Assembly (NCBI GenBank): GCA_002492075.1 | Contig: DKXD01000044.1 | Coordinates: forward strand, 1-10,604 | Direction of reading: 5' to 3' | Length of the DNA: 10,604 nucleotides | Origin: Ruminococcaceae bacterium UBA7135 | Lineage (GTDB): Bacteria; Bacillota; Clostridia; Oscillospirales; Ruminococcaceae | In this document: piece after piece, positions 1 through 7,300 of the stretch | Layout: every line of letters begins with the position of its first letter | Position numbering within the stretch: the stretch's first letter is position 1 | Notes under the pieces: model-generated | The model's database searches: none | Seen by the model: the letters and a program-made list of their open reading frames with translations, nothing else | What the model was told of the DNA's origin: nothing | Position numbers and translations under genes: made by a program

Positions 1-1371
1 CATTTTATAGGAATTGGCGGCAGCGGAATGTATCCGCTCGCGCAGATACTCCACACAAAGGGCTATTACCTTACGGGTTCGGACAATAACGAGACAGCCA
101 CGCTGCAAGCTGTGCGCAATATGGGAATCCCCGTAATGTTCGGGCAGAGAGCGGAGAATATTGAGGGCGCTGACCTTATCGTGTTTTCGGCGGCTATAAT
201 GGAGGACAATCCTGAGCTTATCGCGGCTCGTAAAGCCGCGGAAAGCGGTGTTTGCCTTGTCGAACGCGCCGAGCTTTTGGGCTTGGTAACGGAACAGTTT
301 TCCAAGGCTTTCTGCGTTTCGGGAACTCACGGTAAGACTACCACCACGTCAATGCTTATGATGATATTGCTTGCCGCGGATGTCGACCCCTCCGCGGTCA
401 TCGGCGGAAAGCTCCGCGCGATAGGCGGCAGCGGCAGAGCGGGAAACAGCGAGTATATGGTGTGCGAGGCGTGCGAATTTAAGGACACTTTTCTGCATCT
501 TTTCCCGAATATTTCCGTTATCCTCAACATTGATGAGGATCATATGGACTACTTTAAGACAATGGACAACTTGAAAAACTCTTTTGCAAAATTCTGCGGT
601 TTGACGACCGATATCATAATCGCCTGTGGAGATGATAAAAATGTCCGCGATGCGCTGAAAAAGAGCGATACCAAGGCGGAAATAAAGCTCTATGGCAAGA
701 CGGAGCTAAACAACTTTTATCCGCGGAATATTCGGCAGCTATCCGATTTTCATTGGAAATTTGATTTGGAGCACGTCGATACGAATATAGACGAAACTTT
801 GTGCGAGATAGACCTCCACGTTCCCGGAAAGCATAACGTTTACAATGCCGCGGCGGCAGCGGCGGCGGCGTATATGGCGGGAATACCCGTTTCGGCTATA
901 CAAAAGGGACTTTCCGAGTTTACGGGAGCAATGCGCCGCTTTGAGAAGCTTGCGGAGATTGACGGCGTGACGTTCGTGGACGACTACGGACACCACCCCG
1001 CCGAGATAGCCGCGACGCTGAAAACCGCAAAGGCGATGAGCTTTAAAAGAGTGTGGTGCGTTCATCAGCCGTTCACCTATTCGAGGACGGCAATGCTGCT
1101 AGACGAGTTTGCCGAAGCGCTTTCCATAGCGGATAAGGTCGTGCTGACCGAAATAATGGGCAGCCGCGAGAAAAACACCTACAACATCTATTCTAAAGAT
1201 CTTGCCGCGAAAATAGACGGCTGCGTTTGGTTCCCAACGTTTGAGGAGGTCGCCGAATATGTGGTCGATAATGTTCGGGAGGGCGATCTGGTTATTACAA
1301 CAAGCTGCGGCGATGTTTACAAAGTCGCGGATATGATGATAGAAATGATGAAGAATAGGGAGAAAAAATGA
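1..1371 (+). CDS. murC: UDP-N-acetylmuramate--L-alanine ligase, 5'-partial
   Basis: Cytoplasmic ligase that adds L-alanine to UDP-MurNAc with ATP hydrolysis, the first step of peptide stem synthesis in peptidoglycan precursors. The frame is open from base 1, and 456 residues are visible. The first visible residues, HFIGIGGSGM, are the N-terminal Rossmann-like UDP-binding motif, so only a handful of codons are missing compared with the usual ~455-465 residues. Seen further on: the ATP P-loop GTHGKTTTT (about residues 108-116), the central-domain motif NIDEDHMDYF (about 176-185), the ligand-contacting VPGKHNVYNA (about 274-283) and the C-terminal DDYGHHPAEI (about 327-336). The usual FQPH.YSRT motif reads HQPFTYSRT. 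ATG at base 28 is internal and is not the start. The stop overlaps the next gene's ATG (ATGA), so the two are probably translationally coupled. Family assignment is near certain. Confidence 0.96.
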   Translation, partial: HFIGIGGSGMYPLAQILHTKGYYLTGSDNNETATLQAVRNMGIPVMFGQRAENIEGADLIVFSAAIMEDNPELIAARKAAESGVCLVERAELLGLVTEQFSKAFCVSGTHGKTTTTSMLMMILLAADVDPSAVIGGKLRAIGGSGRAGNSEYMVCEACEFKDTFLHLFPNISVILNIDEDHMDYFKTMDNLKNSFAKFCGLTTDIIIACGDDKNVRDALKKSDTKAEIKLYGKTELNNFYPRNIRQLSDFHWKFDLEHVDTNIDETLCEIDLHVPGKHNVYNAAAAAAAAYMAGIPVSAIQKGLSEFTGAMRRFEKLAEIDGVTFVDDYGHHPAEIAATLKTAKAMSFKRVWCVHQPFTYSRTAMLLDEFAEALSIADKVVLTEIMGSREKNTYNIYSKDLAAKIDGCVWFPTFEEVAEYVVDNVREGDLVITTSCGDVYKVADMMIEMMKNREKK

Positions 1372-2735
1372 ACACAAAAATTCAAGAATATATTGAATCA
1401 ATGGAAGATGAGATAGTACAAGATCTTGCCGATCTGGTCGCTATTCCGAGCGTCAAGGGCGATCCGCACGGCTCCGCTCCGTTTGGCGATGAAGCAAAGC
1501 GCGCTCTTTACAAGATGAAAGAGATCTGCGATGATATGGATTTCAAAACAATCGTTTATGAGGACGCGATACTTTGCGCCGATTATTGCCCTAACGGAGG
1601 TGCTCCCGAGTTTGGCATACTCGCGCATTTGGACGTTGTTCCCGTGCAGACCGAGAATTGGTCGACAAACCCCTTTGGTCTCACTGAAAAGAACGGCGTT
1701 TTGTACGGACGTGGAGCTATCGACGACAAAGGTCCCGCTGTGGCGGCGCTGTGGGCGCTGAATGCCGTCAGGGAGCTTGGAATTCCGCTCACCAAAGGTG
1801 TTCGCTTGATATTCGGCACAGACGAGGAGAACGGCTCGGAGGACTTGGAGATATACAAGAAACACGCGCAATTTCCGCCGAAAGTGTTCACTCCCGATGG
1901 TTCTTTTCCTGTGATAAATATAGAAAAGGGAATGTTGCGTCTTAAGATCAGCGGAAATACGGGGGGCAATTACATAGAGTTCCGCGGGGGCAATATCCCG
2001 AATGCGGTCGCGGATAAAGCCAAAACGATAATGCGCAGAGTTACTGCCGATAAAGTTAAGGCGGCGATTCCTGAGGAATCGGCTGCAAAGTTTACGGTAA
2101 CAGAGCGCGGTGATAACATTTTCATATCCTGCGACGGCAAGGCGGCACATGCTTCAACTCCCGAAAACGGCGTAAACGCAATAACGGCGCTGCTTTCGCT
2201 TATGAACCGAGTAACGGACGAGCCCGCTCTTCAAGAGCTTGAAAAGCTGTTCCCGTTTGGAGAAACAGACGGCGCGGCACTTGGCTTAAAATGCTCCGAT
2301 GAAAGCGGAGCGCTTACCTGTGTTTTGAGCACCTTGGCAATTATGCCGTCTGGCGAGTGCGAGGGAACGGTAGACATACGGTTTCCCGTTTGTCTTGATC
2401 TTGAAACCGTTAAGAGCAAGATAGGCTCCGTGCTGGAAAGCCACAAGCTGAAGTATGAAGTTATCTTGGGCGAGGAGCCGCATATCGTTTCGGAGAACAG
2501 CGAGTTTATAAAGCAGCTTCTTTCCGTTTATGAGGACGTTGAGGGAGAAAAAGGCGGCTGTATCGCAATAGGCGGCGGAACGTATGTTCATAACATTGAG
2601 GGCGGAGTGGCGTTCGGCGCGGAGCGTGGAGATACTGATTACCATATGCACGGCGACAACGAGTTTATTACGGCTGAGGAGCTTTTAAAGGACGCTGTTT
2701 TGTTTGCTCATGCAATTGTTGAGATATGTAAGTGA
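1368..2735 (+). CDS. M20 family metallodipeptidase, PepV-like
   Basis: Predicted cytoplasmic dinuclear-zinc dipeptidase of 455 residues that cleaves short peptides, resembling PepV/Sapep of Gram-positive bacteria. Seen: HLDVVP (H87, D89 metal/catalytic pair), GRGAIDDKGP with the bridging Asp (D119 or D120), TDEENGSED with the catalytic/metal Glu pair (E153, E154), PDGSFP (about 176-181), the lid-domain AHASTPENG (H261, transition-state His), and a C-terminal MHGDNE (H428, metal ligand). Length fits the PepV subfamily (about 460-470). The ATG at 1368 is preceded by AGGGAG at 1357-1362, inside the end of murC, and shares ATGA with the murC stop, which fixes the start. Co-transcription with murC suggests recycling or processing of wall-derived or dietary peptides, but the substrate is inferred. 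Succinyl-diaminopimelate desuccinylase is a less likely reading because the PepV-specific spacing and motifs match better. Confidence 0.92.
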   Translation: MNTKIQEYIESMEDEIVQDLADLVAIPSVKGDPHGSAPFGDEAKRALYKMKEICDDMDFKTIVYEDAILCADYCPNGGAPEFGILAHLDVVPVQTENWSTNPFGLTEKNGVLYGRGAIDDKGPAVAALWALNAVRELGIPLTKGVRLIFGTDEENGSEDLEIYKKHAQFPPKVFTPDGSFPVINIEKGMLRLKISGNTGGNYIEFRGGNIPNAVADKAKTIMRRVTADKVKAAIPEESAAKFTVTERGDNIFISCDGKAAHASTPENGVNAITALLSLMNRVTDEPALQELEKLFPFGETDGAALGLKCSDESGALTCVLSTLAIMPSGECEGTVDIRFPVCLDLETVKSKIGSVLESHKLKYEVILGEEPHIVSENSEFIKQLLSVYEDVEGEKGGCIAIGGGTYVHNIEGGVAFGAERGDTDYHMHGDNEFITAEELLKDAVLFAHAIVEICK

Positions 2736-2763
2736 AAGCCGAATAAACCGCGGGGCTTTCTTT
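2734..2763 (+). terminator. Weak intrinsic terminator after the dipeptidase gene
   Basis: Arms GAAAGCC (2734-2740) and GGCTTTC (2754-2760) form a 7-bp stem with a 13-base loop, followed by TTT. The left arm begins in the stop codon of the dipeptidase gene. The stem is short and the T-run is poor, so it may terminate only partially. Confidence 0.5.
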
Positions 2764-2838
2764 CGATACAGAAACGGGAAAACGGATAATATAGGCATTT
2801 CACAATAATTTTTTAAGAAAATCGTAAGATATTTCGCC

Positions 2839-2867
2839 TTGACAAATCCTCTGAAAAGTGCTATAAT
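2839..2867 (+). promoter_or_regulatory. Consensus housekeeping promoter of the VanY lipoprotein gene
   Basis: A perfect TTGACA (2839-2844) is separated by exactly 17 bases from a perfect TATAAT (2862-2867), with the lipoprotein ATG 31 bases downstream. Transcription should start near 2874, giving a leader of about 25 bases. The A/T-rich stretch just upstream (about 2800-2835) could act as an UP element. Because both hexamers are consensus, strong sigma-A-type expression is expected unless a repressor intervenes. Confidence 0.9.
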
Positions 2868-2885
2868 TGTTGGAGAAATAAGAAA

Positions 2886-2890
2886 AGGGG
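2886..2890 (+). promoter_or_regulatory. Ribosome binding site deciding the lipoprotein start
   Basis: AGGGG lies 8 bases before the ATG at 2899. It selects that ATG over the in-frame TTG at 2839, which belongs to the -35 box. Confidence 0.8.
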
Positions 2891-2898
2891 AATTTTAT

Positions 2899-4110
2899 AT
2901 GAGAAGGAAGTTTATCTCGGCTGCTGTTCTCGCGTCGGTGCTGTTAAGCGGCTGCTCGGAAAAAAGTGGAACCTCGGGCGGCACAATTTCGTCAAGCGAA
3001 ACAGGCTCGGTGGGTTCGTCACAGAGCACTCAAAGCGTTAAAACCACACAAAGCTCACAGAGCAGCAAGAGTGGTGCGCCTACTGTCATAGCGCCGAATT
3101 TTCAAGGGTCTTCTTGGCAGAACGCCGGGCAAAACTCGTCAAGCACCATTCCCGAGACACCCGATGAGCCTTCTGTTTCCGAAACACCCGGAGAGACTTC
3201 GTCAAATACCGTGCCGAATACACCAACCGTTCCGTCCGATATGTTTAATAAAGTAAGTGTAAATAAGGGCGAAACTATAATGATCGCCGATCAGCTGCAT
3301 GTAGAAAGCGGCACGCTGTATTCTGTTGAGGGCGATATGATCGTAGACGACGGTGCTTCTCTTGTTGTGGATGACGGCGGATATCTCAGCATAAGCGGCA
3401 AACTTGTGATATCGGATGCGGGCGAGTTCGTCATATCCGAGGGCGGCTGCCTTGCGATGACGAACGACAACGCGGTTATTGAGGGCGGCTGTATAAGGAT
3501 GGAGACCGATTTCGGCAGACTCAGCTGTGAGCACGGAACTATAACTTCCCAAATAATCCCTCCCGAACGTAAGGTGGTGGATGGTGTAACAACTGTCGGC
3601 GGTGTGGTCATTGCGAACAAGGCGATAAAGCTCCCGCCCGAATACGGAAGCCATCTTTCGCTTAATGAGGTAGAACCGCAGGTTTATGAGGCTCTTGTCG
3701 AGATGAATAACGACGCCGTTCATGAATACATAAACAAATCGGGTTATCGTTCATATTACGATCAAGTTGCTATCTTCCAGAATTACTGCGATATGTACGG
3801 CTATGAGGAAGCGGACACATTCTCATCGCACGCGGGTCACAGTGAGCACCAAACCGGGCTTACGATGGATCTCGATTCGTTCAGCGAAAGCTACGGTGCT
3901 ACGCCCGAGGGAATATGGCTTGCGGAGAATTGTTGGCGCTATGGATTTATAATCCGCTATCCCAAAGGCAAGGAAGATATCACAGGCTACACCTACGAGC
4001 CGTGGCACGTCCGCTGGCTGGGGAAGAGCACCGCGAAACTGGTTTTTGATAGCGGTTTAACTCTTGAGGAATTTCTGAATGTTGAGGGCGGCTGGACCGT
4101 CATAGATTAA
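2899..4110 (+). CDS. Lipoprotein with VanY-type D-alanyl-D-alanine carboxypeptidase domain
   Basis: Predicted membrane-anchored extracellular zinc peptidase of 403 residues (family M15B) that trims the terminal D-Ala of peptidoglycan stems. Residues 1-19 are a lipoprotein signal with basic start MRRK and lipobox LLSGC (lipidated Cys19). Residues 20-115 are a Ser/Thr/Gln/Pro-rich stalk. Residues about 130-215 hold Gly/Asp-rich repeats of alternating hydrophobics (such as SLVVDDGG, LVISDAGE, FVISEGGC) that suggest a beta-solenoid. The VanY domain covers about 250-403: SGYRS near 281, SEHQTGLTMD (zinc ligands H317 and D324) and EPWHVRW (catalytic E367, zinc ligand H370). All active-site residues are present, so it should be active. 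It forms its own transcription unit between a promoter and a strong terminator. The wall role fits the neighbouring murC. The exact substrate (D-Ala-D-Ala or another stem bond) is not readable from sequence. Confidence 0.92.
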   Translation: MRRKFISAAVLASVLLSGCSEKSGTSGGTISSSETGSVGSSQSTQSVKTTQSSQSSKSGAPTVIAPNFQGSSWQNAGQNSSSTIPETPDEPSVSETPGETSSNTVPNTPTVPSDMFNKVSVNKGETIMIADQLHVESGTLYSVEGDMIVDDGASLVVDDGGYLSISGKLVISDAGEFVISEGGCLAMTNDNAVIEGGCIRMETDFGRLSCEHGTITSQIIPPERKVVDGVTTVGGVVIANKAIKLPPEYGSHLSLNEVEPQVYEALVEMNNDAVHEYINKSGYRSYYDQVAIFQNYCDMYGYEEADTFSSHAGHSEHQTGLTMDLDSFSESYGATPEGIWLAENCWRYGFIIRYPKGKEDITGYTYEPWHVRWLGKSTAKLVFDSGLTLEEFLNVEGGWTVID

Positions 4111-4117
4111 ATCGTTT

Positions 4118-4147
4118 TCGGCTTTCCTTTTTCGGAAAGCCGATTTT
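4118..4147 (+). terminator. Intrinsic terminator of the VanY lipoprotein gene
   Basis: A perfect 10-bp stem, TCGGCTTTCC (4118-4127) with GGAAAGCCGA (4134-4143), has a 6-base loop and is followed by TTTT (4144-4147). It starts 7 bases after the stop codon and isolates the upstream unit from the next operon. Confidence 0.88.
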
Positions 4148-4205
4148 GCATATAATTATGCGATATTTGTCCGCTTCTAATGAAAAATCAGTGTGACGCA
4201 TAACG

Positions 4206-4245
4206 GAAAACGTTTACATTGTTTTCAAAAGAATTTGTATACAAA
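4206..4245. promoter_or_regulatory. Candidate operator region: inverted repeat and 12-base palindrome
   Basis: Upstream of the pseudo-ATPase promoter lie GAAAAC (4206-4211) and GTTTTC (4221-4226), an inverted repeat with a 9-base spacer. Next to it is the perfect 12-base palindrome TTTGTATACAAA (4234-4245), 47 bases before the -35 box. Such symmetry suits a dimeric regulator, but A/T-rich DNA yields palindromes by chance and no known operator consensus was recognised. The rest of 4148-4292 is A/T-rich with no gene. Confidence 0.3.
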
Positions 4246-4292
4246 AACTACAGAGTGTTTTTTATATATTTATAGAAATTCAACAAAATCTA

Positions 4293-4321
4293 TTGACACA
4301 ACACAATATTTCAGTTATAAT
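4293..4321 (+). promoter_or_regulatory. Consensus promoter of the pseudo-ATPase/Hpt/HD-GYP operon
   Basis: A perfect TTGACA (4293-4298) and a perfect TATAAT (4316-4321) are spaced by 17 bases, preceded by a very A/T-rich stretch (about 4232-4290) that could serve as an UP element. The predicted start point is near 4328, giving a leader of about 63 bases. It is the only good promoter seen ahead of the three genes that follow. Confidence 0.9.
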
Positions 4322-4331
4322 TATTATAGGC

Positions 4332-4366
4332 GCCGAAACATAGGGTGAATTGTGCCCTGTTACGGC
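4332..4366 (+). promoter_or_regulatory. Hairpin at the 5' end of the operon leader
   Basis: The transcript should begin almost directly with this stem: GCCG (4332-4335) pairs with CGGC (4363-4366), AACA (4337-4340) with TGTT (4358-4361) and GGG (4343-4345) with CCC (4355-4357), with an A-A mismatch, a small bulge and a 9-base loop. The right arm CGG (4363-4365) could instead pair weakly with CCG (4372-4374) just before the ribosome site. It has no T-run, so it is not a terminator. It may be a 5' stabilising hairpin or a regulatory leader. No known riboswitch class was recognised. Confidence 0.45.
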
Positions 4367-4378
4367 TTAAACCGGAAA

Positions 4379-4383
4379 AGGAG
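4379..4383 (+). promoter_or_regulatory. Ribosome binding site deciding the pseudo-ATPase start
   Basis: AGGAG sits 7 bases before the ATG at 4391. The in-frame GTG at 4352 lies in the loop of the leader hairpin and has no such site. Confidence 0.85.
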
Positions 4384-4390
4384 AATTGCT

Positions 4391-7300
4391 ATGTCTGATT
4401 ATGTCAATGGAATGGTGAGCAAATTTGCAGAACTTTCGCAGGAGGAAAAGCAGATAGCCGCGGAACTCGATGCCGCATATAAGGAATACAACGATTATTG
4501 TGCAGATTCCGAAAAAGATCTGAACAAGAAAATAGATGAGATACGCGATAAGATGTTTAAGCTTAATCATTTTATCGATTATGCACGTCAACATGCCGAT
4601 CCGTCCGAGCTTGAGGACGCTGCCGCGCCTTTCGATACGCCTGAGGGAACGCTTGAAAGTATACGCCAGACAATAAAGCTTGAGTCGCGTAACGATCCGA
4701 ACGCCGAAACGCTTTATACAAAGGCGACGGGCAAAAAGCTCTATTACGAGCAGGAGATCGACCGCACCACTAAGCTTGTTGACGGCAGCAAGCTTCAGGC
4801 GAAGAGACAGTATGACAGTGATGTGGCTAAGTTAAATAAGCGCAAGGAAGAGCATTTTTCAAGAGTTAGTGAGTATGTACAGTCTCCCGAGTTTTCAGAA
4901 TATCTGAAATTTCTTGTGTATGATAAGTCGGCGTTTAACAGTCCGGGAACTGTGAACTTAAATGATAACGAGCATATCAGTCTTGGTCAGCGTAGAATGA
5001 AGCTGTCCGTGCCTATGGAGATAGAGCAGGATGTAGCTTTGAATTCAAACGGGGAGTATAATGCGGCTGCCCGTACTATTGGTGCGCCTTTTCAGATCTC
5101 AGTAAAAAAAGGCAGCACGCTTTTTTTGGAGCACGACGAGCGCAACGAGCAATTCCTTTTGGGAGGAGTTCAACGCTTGCTGCTTAATTTTATAAAGTAT
5201 TTTGGAGATGATCTTTCATCCGTGCTTTTCTGCGAGCCGGAGCATTTCAGTACCGAGAGTCTCGGAAACATTTCCTCGCTGGGTAAGGGAATAAATCCGT
5301 TCATTTCAGTCCCGAAGTCTATGGAAGAAGCTTCCGATAAAATAATGAAATTTGCCGCAAAAGCTGAATCGTCGCCTACGCCGGATAAGGTTTCGCGCAT
5401 TCTTGTGCTTTTGAATTTCCCGGAGAGATACACTCCCGATATAATGAGAAAAGTGGATGATATATGTAAAACAGCAGAGAAAAATGGCGTTTTGGTCGTA
5501 CTTACGCATAAGGTGCCTATGGACGTTATTCCTGTCGAAACAGAGATACGCGGGATTGCAGAAGTAATCCGCAGCAGGAACGGCGGCTTCTGGATAGAGA
5601 AAATGCATGAGAGCTTGTTTTGGTACTCTGCTCCGTCTGATATTTCTGAGGACGTAAGGCGAAAATATGTCGATAAGCGCCGTCAAGATGCGGTTATGGC
5701 AGCGCAGGAGATAGATTCAACGTCCCCTGCTTCGCCCGCGCCCAAGCCTGTAGCATCCGATCACGCGCCTGAAGCAGCACCCACTCCCGAGCCTACGGCA
5801 GCACCTGCTCCGGAGACTGTGACAGTATCGGCACCGGCTCCGGATCAAGTATCTGCTCACACGGAAAGCAATGTAAACTCGAATGAGCCGAGGCAAGCTG
5901 TGGATTATGAGGACGAGAATTTGAAAGCATTAAGTGTAACAGAGGATGGAAAAGCCGTTCCGGCACACATTTTGTTCTCGATACCCAGACCCAAGCCCGA
6001 GGAAAAGGAAGTTACAATGACATCGGTAACGGAGTTAAGCGCTCAGCTTCCTCCGCCCGAACCTGATGAGCCTGAAGTAAAGCCTGTTGAGTTTGAGCCC
6101 GATTTCCGTCCGGAACAGCATTTGGATCCTGATATGACATACAGGATAACGGATCATTATCCCGGAAAAATTCCCGAGCCAACGCCCGAACCGGAAACCG
6201 AAGCAGATAAGCCCCGCTCATCAATTATGGACGTTATAGGTGCGGGCAAGAGGAAGATTGAGCAGTTCGTTGACAACAGAAAGTCAGATAGCGCTAAGAA
6301 GTTGGGCGGAGTGAATTCTGCGCTGCTTTCCGACGACAACATCGAGATGTCCGAAGAAAATACAACGGCTGCTGATTTTGATATGACATCCGATGTTCCT
6401 GTTATGACGGCTCCGGAGAACGAGCGTTCTATCGATTTGCTCGACCTTGAAGTTACCAATCAGCCCACCGGTGTTTCCGAACCCGAATCCGCTGCCGAGC
6501 CTGAGCCCGAACCTGTTGAGGATATTTTTGGAAAGGGCAAACGCAAGCTGCCAAAGATCCCGATCGGCAAGGATGTTGACGGAACGCCGATGCGTTTGGA
6601 TATTTCCGGCGGAGTGACATATATTTGCGGAAGCCGCAGCGATGAACGCAGAATGCTCACCGAGCGCATTATATCGCAGATAACTGCCGATACCCACCCC
6701 GATGATGTGGAGCTGTGGATGTTTGACTGCGGCGACAGCGAGTTTGCAAAGTACGTCGATGATCCTGCTGCGCATATACGTTATCTTGTTTTGGATAGCG
6801 GCTCAGATACATCGGTAGATTTTGCGGACGTTGTTTCGGGCGAAATGGATCGCCGCGTTGAGCTGTTCGCCGATAACGGTTGGTCGGACGTTGAGGATAT
6901 TCCCGCGGACGTGTTTATGCCTGTTATAGTGATCGCGTTGAACGCTTTCCCGAAATTCTGCGAAAATATCGTCGGCACACCGAAGTATTTCGGCAAGAAC
7001 TACAACAGCAAGCTTGCCAATATGTTCAAGAAGTGTTCCAATTACGGTATGCACTTCCTGCTTATCGGCGATGAATTCTCTGAAAACGGAGAGTGTCCCG
7101 CTTGTCTTGAGGGGTGTACGATACATAGTGCTGCAGTCGTTGCCGGTACGGATCGCGCTGCTCACAAGCTTTTCAGCGGTTCAAAGCTGTACGATAACCA
7201 GATTGAATCGCTTAAACATGTACCTGCGGGCTGCGCGTTTGTGGCGGAAGAGGACAGCAAGGAAGGATTGTCGCTCGTGCGCATAATGGGCGAAAACGCC

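Noticed and set aside
1398..2150. Long antisense open frame over the dipeptidase gene (250 codons)
   Set aside because: It is a shadow of a well-conserved M20 gene in a moderate-GC genome. The translation shows no recognisable domain and there is no ribosome site.
2839..2898. In-frame TTG start extending the lipoprotein by 20 residues
   Set aside because: That TTG is the first triplet of the -35 box TTGACA. The extension covers the promoter and would bury the lipoprotein signal peptide.
3427..3500. DNA repeat around GAGGGCGGCTG
   Set aside because: The short repeats reflect the repeated EGGC protein motif of the solenoid-like region rather than a separate DNA element.
4151..4156. TATAAT right after the VanY terminator as a second promoter
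   Set aside because: No -35-like hexamer stands 16-18 bases upstream (it would fall in the terminator loop), and the sequence is A/T-rich by nature.
4352..4390. In-frame GTG start extending the large protein by 13 residues
   Set aside because: It lies in the loop of the leader hairpin without a ribosome site, whereas ATG 4391 has AGGAG at 7 bases.
4332..4390. c-di-GMP or other known riboswitch in the leader
   Set aside because: The leader is only about 63 bases and the conserved cores of known classes were not found by eye.
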